NCBI GenBank assembly: GCA_944384985.1
Contig: CALWVM010000008.1
Location: 39,664 to 103,663 of the forward strand
Direction of reading: 5' to 3'
Length of the DNA: 64,000 bases
DNA from: an uncultured Clostridia bacterium
GTDB taxonomy: Bacteria; Bacillota; Clostridia; Oscillospirales; Acutalibacteraceae
The translations under genes and the position numbers were made by a program. Below the pieces are notes generated by a model. The model was given only the letters and a program-made list of their open reading frames with translations. It was not told the origin of the DNA and made no database searches. This document shows, piece by piece, positions 16,734 to 26,252 of the stretch; the first letter of the stretch is position 1, and each line of letters opens with the position of its first letter.

Positions 16734-18644
16734 ATGTTGAACATTACGCTCAAAGACGGTTCGGTCAAAAGCTTTGAAACTCCCGTGACCGCCGCTGAAG
16801 TCGCCAAGAGCCTCGGCATGGGGCTTTACAAGGCGGCGTGTCTTGCCAAAATCGACGGCAAGACGTGCGACCTGCGCACCGAGATCACAAAAGACTGCAC
16901 GTTGGAAATCCTGACCTTTGACGACGAGGACGGCCGGCGTGCGTTCCGCCACACCGCTTCGCATATTTTAGCGCAGGCGGTCAAGCGGCTGTACCCCGAA
17001 ACGAAGCTCGCCATCGGTCCCGCGATCGACAACGGGTTCTATTATGACTTCGATTCCGAGACGGTCTTTACGCCGGAAGTGCTTACCAAAATCGAAGCCG
17101 AGATGAAAAAAATCGTCAAGGAAGACCTGCCGCTCGAACGCTATACGCTCTCGCCCGAAGAGGCGCTGCGGCGCATGGAGGAAAAGGGCGAGGCCTACAA
17201 AGTCGAGCTCATCCAAGAACACGCGGAGAAAAACGAGCCCATTTCGTTTTACCGCCAGGGCGAATTTGACGAGCTTTGCGCCGGCCCGCACCTGATGTCC
17301 ACGGGCCCTGTCAAGGCGTTCAAGCTGACCTCCTGCACGGGCGCGTACTGGCGTGGCGACGAGCACAACAAAATGCTCCAGCGCATTTACGCGACGGCAT
17401 TCCCGAAGCAGTCCGCGCTCGACGAATACCTTGCGCGCGTGGAAGAGGCGAAAAAGCGCGACCACCGCAAACTCGGCCGTGAGCTCAAGCTGTTTGCTTT
17501 GATGGATGAGGGTCCGGGCTTCCCGTTCTTCCTGCCGAAGGGCATGATCCTCAAAAACACGCTGATCGATTATTGGCGGCAGATCCACACCCGGGAAGGG
17601 TATGTGGAAATTTCGACCCCGATGATGCTCAACCGTCAGCTTTGGGAGACCTCCGGCCACTGGGAGCACTACAAGGAGAACATGTACACCACCGTCATTG
17701 ACGGCACGGATTTCGCCATTAAGCCGATGAACTGCCCGGGCGGGCTGCTCGTCTACAATTCGGAGCCGCACTCCTACCGCGACCTGCCCATCCGCATGGG
17801 TGAACTGGGGCTTGTGCACCGCCACGAAAAATCCGGCGCGCTGCACGGGCTGATGCGCGTGCGCTGCTTCACGCAGGATGACGCGCACATCTTCATGACG
17901 CCCGACCAGATCACCGACGAGATCAAAGGCGTTGTGCGCCTTATTGACGAAGTTTACACGTTGTTCGGCTTCAAATACCACGTAGAGCTGTCCACCCGTC
18001 CCGAGGACTCCATGGGCAGCGACGAGGATTGGGAGATGGCGACCGAGGGACTTCGCAAGGCGCTTGACGAATTGCAGCTGCCGTATGTCGTCAATGAAGG
18101 CGACGGCGCGTTCTACGGTCCGAAGATCGACTTCCATCTGGAGGACTCTTTGGGCAGGACCTGGCAGTGCGGCACGATCCAGCTTGATTTCCAGCTGCCG
18201 CAGCGCTTCGAGGCGGAATACATGGGCGCGGACGGCGAAAAGCACCGCCCGATCATGATCCACCGCGTGGTGTTCGGCTCCATTGAACGCTTTATCGGCA
18301 TCCTCATCGAGCACTTTGCCGGCGCGTTCCCGCTGTGGCTCTCGCCCGAGCAGGTGCGCATTCTCCCGATTGCCGACCGCCACGCCGCGCGCGCCGAAGA
18401 GATCCGCAAAATCCTGTTTGAGCACGGCATCCGCGCCGAAGTGGACGCCCGCAGCGAAAAAATCGGTTATAAAATCCGCGAAGCACGCCTGCAGCGCCTG
18501 CCGTACTGGCTTGTGATCGGCGACAAAGAGGTCGAGGACGGCTCGGTCTCCGTTTCGCACCGCGGCGAAGGCGACATCGGCACATTTTCGCTTGACGCGC
18601 TGCTTGCACGTTTGGAAGAAGAAATCCGTACCAAGGCAAAATAA
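16734..18644 (+). CDS. thrS: Threonyl-tRNA synthetase
   Basis: 636 residues with the canonical order: TGS domain (1-60, LKDGSVKSFETPVTAAEVA), editing domain (HTASHILAQAVKRLYP with the HxxxH site, later CAGPHL), class II catalytic core (zinc ligand Cys in MNCPGG, motif 2 RHEKSGALHGLMRVR, motif 3 GSIERFIGILIEH) and an anticodon-binding domain. It charges tRNA-Thr and clears Ser-tRNA-Thr. AAGGAGGATCATT precedes the ATG. Expression is governed by the T-box leader. The following metallophosphoesterase gene starts 12 bp downstream. Confidence 0.97.
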   Translation: MLNITLKDGSVKSFETPVTAAEVAKSLGMGLYKAACLAKIDGKTCDLRTEITKDCTLEILTFDDEDGRRAFRHTASHILAQAVKRLYPETKLAIGPAIDNGFYYDFDSETVFTPEVLTKIEAEMKKIVKEDLPLERYTLSPEEALRRMEEKGEAYKVELIQEHAEKNEPISFYRQGEFDELCAGPHLMSTGPVKAFKLTSCTGAYWRGDEHNKMLQRIYATAFPKQSALDEYLARVEEAKKRDHRKLGRELKLFALMDEGPGFPFFLPKGMILKNTLIDYWRQIHTREGYVEISTPMMLNRQLWETSGHWEHYKENMYTTVIDGTDFAIKPMNCPGGLLVYNSEPHSYRDLPIRMGELGLVHRHEKSGALHGLMRVRCFTQDDAHIFMTPDQITDEIKGVVRLIDEVYTLFGFKYHVELSTRPEDSMGSDEDWEMATEGLRKALDELQLPYVVNEGDGAFYGPKIDFHLEDSLGRTWQCGTIQLDFQLPQRFEAEYMGADGEKHRPIMIHRVVFGSIERFIGILIEHFAGAFPLWLSPEQVRILPIADRHAARAEEIRKILFEHGIRAEVDARSEKIGYKIREARLQRLPYWLVIGDKEVEDGSVSVSHRGEGDIGTFSLDALLARLEEEIRTKAK

Positions 18645-18656
18645 GGAGGCAGCCCC

Positions 18657-20267
18657 ATGGCAAAAGCACCGCTGACGGTAACGGTGATTACAGATACCCA
18701 TTACTATGCAAAATCCACCGGCACTTCCGGCAAGGCGTATGAAACGGCGAACGCCAAAAGCCAGATGCCCTTAGAGCGTGCCGAAGAGATCCTCGACGCG
18801 GCGTTCCGCCAAATTAAAGAGGACAAGCGCACCGACATCGTGCTGCTCTCCGGCGACACCACAAGCAATGGCGAATACGATTCGCATGACGGCATTATCC
18901 GTATGCTGCGGGACTTAAAAGCCGCGGGCAAGCGCGTGTACGTCCTTACCGCCACACACGATTTCCAGGACGACGGCCAGACGAATTCCTATGTCGGTGA
19001 CGTTAAGGTGAAAATCCCCGCCGCAAAGCGCGAGGAGCTTTATGAGATGTACCGCGAATTCGGCCCGGACGAGGCACTTTCCGTCCATCGCGAAAGCATG
19101 TCCTACGTCGTGCAGCTGCAAGAGGGCTACCGCCTGTTTGCCATCAACGACGACCGCAACGGCACGGGCAAAAGCGGTATTTCGGACGACTGCTACAAAT
19201 GGCTTTGCGAACAGGCGGAGGATGCGCGCAAAAACGGCCAGTTCATCCTCGCCATGACGCACCACCCGCTCATCGCCCCCTCCCCCATTTACGCGCTTAT
19301 CGGCAAGAACGATATGCACGGCGACTTCGACATCCGCCGCGAGCAGTATGCCGACATGGGCATCCAGTTTATGCTCACCGGCCACACGCACATCCACCAC
19401 ATCGACAAAATCGAAAGCAAGCGCGGCAACACGCTGTATACGATTTCCACGGCGGCGACCATCGGCTACCCTGCGCCGATTCGCACGGTCGTGGTCGACG
19501 AGGCGGCGGGCATTGTTTCCACAACGACCGATTTCATCACCGAAAAGGTCAATTTTGACTTGAAAGGGCAGACGCTGCAGGAATACCTCAAAAACCAGAT
19601 GGTCGGCATGGTGCGCGATATGGTGAAAGCCGCGGCCGGCGACACGCATAAGTTCGCCGACATGGCGACCTCCATCAGCATCAAAAAGAAGGTCATCTAC
19701 AAATACGGCTGGCTCATCAAACCGATTGCGAAATTCCTCAACAAACTGACCATCGGCAAAGTCGCCAAGTGGACAAGGAAGGAAACGGGTCTTGCTCCCG
19801 AGGAATACGCGGACATCGCAGACAAATCCGTTGTGGATTTTATCGTGGACATGGTCACGAACCTCTACGGCGGCGAGGACATGTATTCCCCCGACGACCC
19901 GGCATACAAGATCACCATGGGCTTTTTGTCCATTCTGGATTCGATTTTTGCGGCACTGCACATCAAGGTGCGCAAGCTGCTGAAGGTCTCGGATTCGCTG
20001 TGCGATTTCGTCGAGCCGCTGCTGCACAACGCGGGCATTCCCTCCTACAACGCGGTTCTGCCGATCATGCCCTATTACGAAGAAGGCGAGCAGGCGCCGC
20101 CCAAGAAGGAATCTGAAGAAAAACCCGCACGCAAAAAGAGCAAAAAAGGCGTGCCGATTGTCATCATCGGGATCGTTGCACTCATCATTCTGCTCATCCC
20201 GCTGCTTTTGGTTCTGGCGATTGGTTTCATCGTAAATCAAGTGCGCTACGGCAGGTTTATGAAGTAA
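18657..20267 (+). CDS. Membrane-anchored metallophosphoesterase
   Basis: 536 residues. The N-terminal 300 residues form a calcineurin-like phosphoesterase: VITDTHYY, LLSGDTTSNGEYDSH, TATHDFQD, MTHHPL and TGHTHIHHID. About 200 residues of mostly helical, unassigned sequence follow, then a charged linker (KKESEEKPARKKSKKG) and one C-terminal transmembrane helix (about 503-526, VIIGIVALIILLIPLLLVLA). No signal peptide is present, so the catalytic domain should face the cytoplasm on a tail anchor. AAGGAGG precedes the start, and the gene probably shares the thrS transcript. Substrate unknown. Confidence 0.85.
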   Translation: MAKAPLTVTVITDTHYYAKSTGTSGKAYETANAKSQMPLERAEEILDAAFRQIKEDKRTDIVLLSGDTTSNGEYDSHDGIIRMLRDLKAAGKRVYVLTATHDFQDDGQTNSYVGDVKVKIPAAKREELYEMYREFGPDEALSVHRESMSYVVQLQEGYRLFAINDDRNGTGKSGISDDCYKWLCEQAEDARKNGQFILAMTHHPLIAPSPIYALIGKNDMHGDFDIRREQYADMGIQFMLTGHTHIHHIDKIESKRGNTLYTISTAATIGYPAPIRTVVVDEAAGIVSTTTDFITEKVNFDLKGQTLQEYLKNQMVGMVRDMVKAAAGDTHKFADMATSISIKKKVIYKYGWLIKPIAKFLNKLTIGKVAKWTRKETGLAPEEYADIADKSVVDFIVDMVTNLYGGEDMYSPDDPAYKITMGFLSILDSIFAALHIKVRKLLKVSDSLCDFVEPLLHNAGIPSYNAVLPIMPYYEEGEQAPPKKESEEKPARKKSKKGVPIVIIGIVALIILLIPLLLVLAIGFIVNQVRYGRFMK

Positions 20268-20295
20268 AGTTCCGACACATACAAAAAGCATACAA

Positions 20296-20329
20296 AAACG
20301 GGATACCGCAGAACAGCGGTATCCCGTTT
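20296..20329. terminator. Terminator after the thrS-metallophosphoesterase unit
   Basis: 14-bp perfect stem AAACGGGATACCGC and complement with a 6-nt loop. Confidence 0.85.
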
Positions 20330-20334
20330 CGCGT

Positions 20335-20550
20335 GTTAAAAAGCCAAACCGTCATTAAAGCTATACAAAGCACTTCATGCAAACAGCGTATGCGCCGCCC
20401 CGGGGAACCCCCGGCGAGGCTTCCCCCTCCTGCGCTTCTTATTCGGAAGAGAGTTCCGCGTTCTGCGGAACGCGGCCAAAGGCTCTGCCTTTGGAATCCG
20501 CGATTTTTTGTAAAAAATCGAGTAAAACTTTTGTCCGTTTTCCAGTCTAT
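20335..20550. repeat. Hairpin-rich intergenic block, possible dispersed repeat
   Basis: A 215-bp gap with no credible ORF. It contains several small inverted repeats: TTCCGCG/CGCGG around 20456-20475, CCAAAGGC/GCCTTTGG around 20473-20492 and GATTTTTT/AAAAAATC around 20503-20520. This resembles dispersed intergenic repeat elements of gut Clostridia; no second copy is visible in this window. Confidence 0.35.
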
Positions 20551-20551
20551 C

Positions 20552-20887
20552 TTAAAACACAAACTGCACGAGCAGCATATAGCAGACCGTCCCGCCCGCG
20601 ATGGACAAAAGCATCTGCTTTTTCCACAAATGCAGCAGAACCACCACAACGATGGCGATGAGTTCCGGGATCCCGTGGCTTCCCGAAAGGACGCTTACAT
20701 TCCGCAGGCAGTACACGACCAGAAGCCCAAACACCGCCGCAGGCAGGACCTTGCCTAAATATTGCAGATATTTCGGCGTGGGTTTGTCCGCCGGGAACAG
20801 CAGGAACGGCAAAAAGCGCGTGAGCATCGTGCCGAGCACGACCATCAGAACGGTCACAAACTGTTGGGAAAGCGTCATGGAGCTCAT
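20552..20887 (-). CDS. azlD: Branched-chain amino acid transport protein AzlD
   Basis: 111 residues, four hydrophobic helices, with the AzlD pattern [15 protein letters not shown] near the N-terminus. AzlD is the small partner of AzlC in a branched-chain amino acid exporter of the cytoplasmic membrane. Its ATG overlaps the azlC stop by 4 bp, the usual translational coupling for this pair. Confidence 0.92.
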   Translation of the reverse strand: MSSMTLSQQFVTVLMVVLGTMLTRFLPFLLFPADKPTPKYLQYLGKVLPAAVFGLLVVYCLRNVSVLSGSHGIPELIAIVVVVLLHLWKKQMLLSIAGGTVCYMLLVQFVF

Positions 20888-21618
20888 GCCGCTTCACCCC
20901 CTCTCGACAGCAGCCGGCGCAAAAGGGTGAGCGCCGCTAAAATCCCGAGCATGGCGGACAGGATGAAGCTGTCGCTGCCGAATACCAAAAGGCACACCGC
21001 CGAGATCCCCAATCCCGCAAGGGCGCTTATATGCTGTTTGTCCTTTTGCCACTGCTCCAGGAAAATCACCACGAACATCGCCGTCATCACAAAATCGAGC
21101 CCTTCGGTATTGAAGTGCACAAGCGACCCGAACACGCCGCCGAGAGTTGCCCCCGCCACCCAATAAAAATGGTTGAGCAGCGTCACGAAAAAGTAAAACC
21201 AGCCGCGGTCTGCGTCGGGCGGGATCTTTGCCGTGCAGTTGATGGAAAAGCTTTCGTCGCAAAGGCTGAAGATCAGGTACGGCTTTTTAAAGCCTGTCCC
21301 TTTATATTTATCGAGCATGGAAATCCCGTAAAACAGGTGCCGTGCGTTAAGCATCAGCGTCATCAAAAAGGCTTGCAGCGGGTGGAACGTGCCCATGAGC
21401 AGATCCGCCGCGACAAATTCCACGGAGCCCGCAAATATGGTCAGGCTCATGAGCATCGGATACCAGAATGCAAAGCCGTTGGTACGCATAAGCACCCCGT
21501 AGGTCGCCCCTAAAAATAAAAAGCCTGCACAAATGGGCAGCGTATACGGAAACGCCGCCCGAAACGCTTTTCGGATGGATTCGTGTTTGTTTTGCTTCAT
21601 AGCCTTACCGCGCCGCAC
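20884..21618 (-). CDS. azlC: Branched-chain amino acid permease/exporter AzlC
   Basis: About 244 residues and eight hydrophobic segments; [28 protein letters not shown] and [11 protein letters not shown] are characteristic of AzlC. Together with AzlD it exports branched-chain amino acids or analogues. I chose the GTG at 21618 because AAAGGAGA lies 5 nt before it; the ATG at 21600 has no adjacent ribosome site. The promoter at 21648-21676 reads toward it. It is divergent from an AraC regulator gene, a plausible regulator of the pair. Confidence 0.9.
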   Translation of the reverse strand: MRRGKAMKQNKHESIRKAFRAAFPYTLPICAGFLFLGATYGVLMRTNGFAFWYPMLMSLTIFAGSVEFVAADLLMGTFHPLQAFLMTLMLNARHLFYGISMLDKYKGTGFKKPYLIFSLCDESFSINCTAKIPPDADRGWFYFFVTLLNHFYWVAGATLGGVFGSLVHFNTEGLDFVMTAMFVVIFLEQWQKDKQHISALAGLGISAVCLLVFGSDSFILSAMLGILAALTLLRRLLSRGGEAA

Positions 21619-21647
21619 GCGATCTCCTTTCTGTGTAACCGCAGAAA

Positions 21648-21676
21648 AGTATAGCACGTGCCGCGCGCAAGGGCAA
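21648..21676 (-). promoter_or_regulatory. Promoter of azlCD
   Basis: Minus strand TTGCCC (671-676 of the 21-kb block), 17-bp spacer, TATACT (648-653), 30 bp before the azlC start. Confidence 0.7.
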
Positions 21677-21726
21677 GACCGGCCGGCAGAATATAACAAA
21701 AACCCGAAATTTTTGCAGAATTTCCG

Positions 21727-21755
21727 TTGACTTTTGTCTGAAAAGACGGTATGCT
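21727..21755 (+). promoter_or_regulatory. Promoter of the AraC-family gene
   Basis: TTGACT (21727-21732), 17-bp spacer, TATGCT (21750-21755), divergent from the azlCD promoter with about 50 bp between the two -35 boxes. Confidence 0.75.
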
Positions 21756-21784
21756 GAAAACAACAAATCGCCGGGAGGTGTCTC

Positions 21785-22561
21785 ATGAAGCCGGACCTGC
21801 AAAAAATCCAGATTGCCGAACAGGCAAAAGAGAACCCGCTTTTCGACCAGCGTGAAAGCGGTGTTCGGCACACGCCCTATCAGGCGGAAACCGCCTTTTA
21901 CAACTGCATCAAAGCGGGTGACAGCGCCCTCTTGGAACATAAAATGCAGGAATATTTGCAAAGCGGCTTTGTCGTTGGGCGGCTTTCCTGCGACCCGCTG
22001 CGGCAGATCCAGTATTTGGCGGTCGCTTCGGTGACGCTCGCCACGCGCGCCGCACTCGAAGGGGGCTTGGACGAGCTGCACGCCTATAATTTTTCGGATC
22101 GCTGCATCCAGACGGTGGACCGCCTGCAAGAGCCGCTGCAGATCATCGAATATTTAATGCAGCAGGCGCATGCCCTGACCGAGCTTGTCGCGCGGGCGCG
22201 CGGGCGGCTGCAATATTCCCCGCACGTGCGCCGGTGCATTTCCCACATCGACCGCTGTCTGCATGAAAACCTGCGCGTTTCTGAACTTGCCGAAATCTGC
22301 GGCGTTTCGGCGGACTACCTCTCCGCGATTTTCAAAAAAGAGGTCGGCATGCCGCTTCGCCGCTACATTTTGCAGGAAAAGCTTAAAGAAGCATGCAGGA
22401 TGCTTGAAAACGGCTGTTCGTGCAGCCGCGCGGCGTACATCCTGTCCTTTTGCTCGGAATCGTACTTCATCGCCTGCTTCAAACAGGCTTTCGGCGTCAC
22501 GCCGCACGTCTGGGCGTCACGAAATGCGCGGCCCTGCACCAAAACAGATACGGAAATTTAA
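21785..22561 (+). CDS. AraC-family transcriptional regulator
   Basis: 258 residues. The C-terminal 100 residues form the double HTH AraC domain (HENLRVSELAEICGVSADYLSAIF, then CSRAAYILSFCSESYFIACFKQAFGVTP). The N-terminal 150 residues are helical, with none of the cupin pattern of classical AraC sensors, and resemble YSIRK/two-component-associated regulators. GGGAGGTG precedes the ATG. Divergence from azlCD suggests it controls those genes, but no operator was identified. Confidence 0.88.
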   Translation: MKPDLQKIQIAEQAKENPLFDQRESGVRHTPYQAETAFYNCIKAGDSALLEHKMQEYLQSGFVVGRLSCDPLRQIQYLAVASVTLATRAALEGGLDELHAYNFSDRCIQTVDRLQEPLQIIEYLMQQAHALTELVARARGRLQYSPHVRRCISHIDRCLHENLRVSELAEICGVSADYLSAIFKKEVGMPLRRYILQEKLKEACRMLENGCSCSRAAYILSFCSESYFIACFKQAFGVTPHVWASRNARPCTKTDTEI

Positions 22562-22680
22562 CTTTTTCATCGGATTTTTGATATATTTTTGCGCGCTTCC
22601 CCGCTACAATATGGTTATGCGAGAAAACGAGCGCCGCCTGCTTTAGCAGGCACGAATCTGAAATACAAAGGGGTATTCAA

Positions 22681-23994
22681 ATGGAACCGATTCAAATTAT
22701 TCTGCTTGCCGCCGCGGCGCTCGGGCTTTTGTTGCTGGTCGTTTTGCTGGTGCTCACGATGCGCAAAAACGGCAAGGAGGACGAAAGGACCGCGGATGCG
22801 CTCAAACAGCTTTCTGCGCGTTTGGACGAAATGCGGAAAAGCGCCGGGGAGGAATCTTCCCGCAGCCGCATGGAGCGTGCCGCCGAAAGCGACCGCATGC
22901 AGAAAAGGCTGGAGGAAATGACGAAAGCCAATCTCGAACAGCGCATTTCCTTGAGTGAAACGGTCACGAAATCCTTAAACGACATTCGCGACCGGCTGCT
23001 GACGCAAGGGGAAAAACAGACGCACGCGGTGGAAAACGCCGTAACAAAAATGCAGGAGAGCAATGAAAAAAAGCTCGATGAGATGCGCGCCACGGTGGAT
23101 GAAAAGCTGACCTCCACACTGACAACGCGTCTCAACTCCTCGTTCAAAACCGTATCCGAACAGCTTGAAAACTTATACAAATCCTTAGGCGAGATGAAAG
23201 AGCTTTCCGCCGGCGTGACCGACAACGTCGGCGCGCTCAACCGCGTGCTCACAAACGTCAAGGCGCGCGGCACCTGGGCGGAGATCCAGCTGGAGACGAT
23301 CCTCGACCAGACCATCCCGCACATGTACGACAAAAACGTCGCCACGGGGGAAAAAGATACCGAGCGCGTGGAGTTCGCCATCCGTATCCCCGCAAGCGAC
23401 GATTCTTCCAAGATCACCTATCTGCCCGTGGACTCGAAATTCCCGATGGAGGACTATGTGCGCCTGTGCTCCGCCGCCGAAAAAGCCGACCCCGAGGCGG
23501 TCAAGGCGGCGCGCAAGGAGCTGGAGGCGCGCGTGCTCAGCGAAGCAAAAATGGTCAAAAAATATATCCACGTACCGAACACCACACCGTTTGCCATTAT
23601 GTATCTGGCAACCGAAGGGTTATACGCCGAGATCGTGTCGGCGCAGTCGGGGCTTTTGGAGCGCATCCAGAATGAGTGCAACGTGATGATCGCAGGGCCC
23701 TCGACCATCACCGCGCTCTTAAATTCCCTTGCCATGGGCTTTAAGACCGTGGCAATCAATGAAAAGGCAAACGAGGTGCGCCTGCTTTTGAGCGCGACCA
23801 AGGCGCAGTATGAAAACTTCGGCACGATCCTCGAAAAAGCGCGCAAAAAGATCGACGACGCGGGCAAAACGCTTGACGAAGCGCAGCACCGCAATTCCAT
23901 CATCCGCAAAAAGCTCAAAACTGTGGAGGCAATGGAACAGCCCGACGCCGCGGGCGTACTGGGGCTTTCCGACGACGCAGCCGAGGAGGACTGA
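22681..23994 (+). CDS. rmuC: DNA recombination protein RmuC
   Basis: 437 residues: an N-terminal membrane helix (about 6-24), a long coiled coil (about 35-180) and the RmuC nuclease-like domain (WAEIQLETILDQ, PVDSKFPMEDY, KKYIHVPNTTPFAIMYLA). RmuC proteins are PD-(D/E)XK-related and limit inversion at short repeats. The gene is preceded by AAAGGGGTATTCAA and followed 73 bp later by a transporter gene on the same strand. Confidence 0.93.
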   Translation: MEPIQIILLAAAALGLLLLVVLLVLTMRKNGKEDERTADALKQLSARLDEMRKSAGEESSRSRMERAAESDRMQKRLEEMTKANLEQRISLSETVTKSLNDIRDRLLTQGEKQTHAVENAVTKMQESNEKKLDEMRATVDEKLTSTLTTRLNSSFKTVSEQLENLYKSLGEMKELSAGVTDNVGALNRVLTNVKARGTWAEIQLETILDQTIPHMYDKNVATGEKDTERVEFAIRIPASDDSSKITYLPVDSKFPMEDYVRLCSAAEKADPEAVKAARKELEARVLSEAKMVKKYIHVPNTTPFAIMYLATEGLYAEIVSAQSGLLERIQNECNVMIAGPSTITALLNSLAMGFKTVAINEKANEVRLLLSATKAQYENFGTILEKARKKIDDAGKTLDEAQHRNSIIRKKLKTVEAMEQPDAAGVLGLSDDAAEED

Positions 23995-24067
23995 CCGTTT
24001 CGTACATAACAGCCCGTTCGGGCTTACATCCGGTTGCCGGAGGGGGAAGGTAAACGGAGGTGTCTGC

Positions 24068-26122
24068 ATGAAAAAACAATCCGGCCGAATCCGCACATTT
24101 TGCAAGCACAAGCTTACCGATTTGAAGCTGCACTGGAAAACACCGCCCGAAAAGAAGTACGTGCCCTACCGCGAGATCGCCGCGTATTCCGTCGGCGGCG
24201 CGGGCGTATACTTCATCATTTCCATGGTCGGGCTGATCGCCTTGAATGCAGGCAGTATGATCGTGGGGGCATCCATCGGCATCACGGCGCTCGATTTGCA
24301 GACCATGAACGTCGCCGCGACGCTTGTGGGGCTTGTGTTCGCGCCCATGCGCGCCATGCTGTTCGACAACACCCGCAGTCCCATGGGCAAGTTCCGCCCC
24401 TACCTTTTATGCATGGGGCTGCCCACCGCGTTTCTCGGCACACTGCTTGTATACCTGCCCTATGAGAGCATGGCGTACCGCGAAAAGGCGGTCGCCGTGT
24501 TCGTGGTCTACACGCTTTTGCAGATTTTTTCGCCGTTTTACTCTGCCGCCTACGCGGGGCTTGTGCAGGTCATGTCGCCCAATTCCTCGGAACGCGCATG
24601 GATCATCGAGATCAGCTCCGTCATCTATTCCTTCGCACCGACGGTCATCAACCCCGTCCTGCCGCTTATCGGTCCGCTCGACGACCTGCGCACCTACCGC
24701 ATCGCCTTTCCCGTCTTTTGCGCCGTGGGCGTTGCGGTCAGCATGCTTTGCGTGTTCGGCACGCACGAGCGCATCATCGTACCCAAACGCTATGTGCAGA
24801 AGGTCGGCTTTTGGGAGGGTTTTCGCAAGGTTTCTCGCAACAAATACTTCTGGATCATCAACCTCTCCTCTTGGCTGAACTTCCTTTCGGGCGGGTACGG
24901 GTATCTGTTCCAGTGGATCTTTTACTATGGCATGAACAATCCCGGCCTCTATGCGCTTATGGTCGTCATCCGCGGCGAGGCGGCGACGCCCGGGATGCTG
25001 TTGGGCGCGCCGCTTGCGAACCGGCTCGGCAAGCGCAGGATCTGTCTTTTGTCCCTTTCGGCGCAGGTGCTCTGCCTTGTGTTGATGCTCGTATGCTTCC
25101 GCAGCTATGTGCTCGTGTTCATCATGATCTATTTAAAGGATATGTTCTCCGCGCTGTCCATCATCTACCTGCCCGCCATGAAAGCCGACGTCATGGAATA
25201 CCAGCAGTATAAGACCGGGGACCGGCTGGAGGGCTTTATTGAGCAAAGCGGCGTGTTGCTTGGCAACGCTATCGCACTGCTCACAGGCTATGCCATCCCG
25301 CTGATCTTGCAGCGCTTTGGACTCACGAACAACTACGACCAGCTGTTTGATGCTGAGTTCCGCAACCCGATCGTCTACGCCATGATCGCGGCTTCGATCG
25401 CGGGGACGGTGCTGTCGCTGATCCCGTTTTTATTCTATGATCTCTCCGAGCAAAAGCGCGAAAATATGATTCGTGTCCTGAAAATCCGCGCGCTGTTCAC
25501 GGACTACGGTCACAACGAGCTTTCCGACGAAACGCTTTGCGACGCCGTAGAGGAGATCCATGCGGCACAGGCGACCTTGCAGCAGCCCGCCGAGCAAACG
25601 GACAAAACCGCCAAAGCCGCTCGGGAGGCGGCGCAGATCACACTTGCGGAACTCCACAAGTTTTCAGAACCCGCCATGCTTAAGCGCTTGGAGCGCGCGC
25701 AGGCGCTCGTTTTTGCCGGGATAGACGGCTTGCGGCAGTTTGACCCGCAGCTTCTCCATGCGGCGTGCGCACTTTCGAAAGAGACGAAAGCCCAGCGTGC
25801 CGCGCGCCGTGAAGCCGTTCGGGAAGCGCGGGCTCTGCGCAAAAGCGCTGTGCGGTTAGCTCGATATTTCCCCGTGGGAGCGGCTTTGCCGAACGAACAG
25901 GCCGTTGCCGACGCGCACGCCCTGCCCGAAGCCACGCCCGACGAAAAACGCAGAAAACACCGCGCGATCCGCCGCGCCGAACGCGCCATGTATCGCTTGG
26001 AAAGCGCCGCCGCACCCTACATGGCTGCAAAGCGGCTGCTCAAAGAGCACGAAGCTTATTCGGCTTGGGACGAGTTGGAGGCGCGTTACCATGCGCTGAA
26101 AACTTCGAGCGAGCAAGCATAA
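24068..26122 (+). CDS. GPH-type (MelB-like) sugar:cation symporter with long cytoplasmic tail
   Basis: 684 residues. The first 455 have about twelve hydrophobic helices and MFS_2/GPH features (FDNTRSPMGKFRPYLLCMG, the loop 2-3 D-x-T-x-S-x-x-G-K/R-R/W-R-P-Y pattern, and MKADVMEYQQYKTGDRLEG). The remaining 230 residues are soluble, Ala/Glu/Arg-rich and helical, far beyond the usual 460-residue length. GGAGGTG precedes the ATG at 24068. The downstream GH3 beta-glucosidase suggests uptake of a beta-glucoside, with intracellular hydrolysis. The tail's function is unknown; regulatory IIA-like domains seen in LacS are not recognisable here. Confidence 0.85.
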   Translation: MKKQSGRIRTFCKHKLTDLKLHWKTPPEKKYVPYREIAAYSVGGAGVYFIISMVGLIALNAGSMIVGASIGITALDLQTMNVAATLVGLVFAPMRAMLFDNTRSPMGKFRPYLLCMGLPTAFLGTLLVYLPYESMAYREKAVAVFVVYTLLQIFSPFYSAAYAGLVQVMSPNSSERAWIIEISSVIYSFAPTVINPVLPLIGPLDDLRTYRIAFPVFCAVGVAVSMLCVFGTHERIIVPKRYVQKVGFWEGFRKVSRNKYFWIINLSSWLNFLSGGYGYLFQWIFYYGMNNPGLYALMVVIRGEAATPGMLLGAPLANRLGKRRICLLSLSAQVLCLVLMLVCFRSYVLVFIMIYLKDMFSALSIIYLPAMKADVMEYQQYKTGDRLEGFIEQSGVLLGNAIALLTGYAIPLILQRFGLTNNYDQLFDAEFRNPIVYAMIAASIAGTVLSLIPFLFYDLSEQKRENMIRVLKIRALFTDYGHNELSDETLCDAVEEIHAAQATLQQPAEQTDKTAKAAREAAQITLAELHKFSEPAMLKRLERAQALVFAGIDGLRQFDPQLLHAACALSKETKAQRAARREAVREARALRKSAVRLARYFPVGAALPNEQAVADAHALPEATPDEKRRKHRAIRRAERAMYRLESAAAPYMAAKRLLKEHEAYSAWDELEARYHALKTSSEQA

Positions 26123-26135
26123 GCACTAAAAACGC

Positions 26136-26164
26136 TTGCAAATTTTCTGCTTTTGGTTTATTAT
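26136..26164 (+). promoter_or_regulatory. Promoter of the GH3 gene
   Basis: TTGCAA (26136-26141), 17-bp spacer, TATTAT (26159-26164). Confidence 0.65.
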
Positions 26165-26252
26165 GGTATCAATATTTTTTTGAGCAAAAGGCTTTCGCTT
26201 TTTGTTCAAAATCCCTGTTCGGATAAGATTTTTTACACATGGAGGAGAATCT

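Noticed and set aside
16968-18701. A 577-codon open frame antisense to thrS
   Set aside because: It mirrors thrS exactly, has no ribosome site and codes for a composition typical of the antisense frame of GC-rich genes. The same applies to long frames opposite the metallophosphoesterase at 18.9-20.3 kb, pflB, dacF, and the GH13 and GH3 genes.
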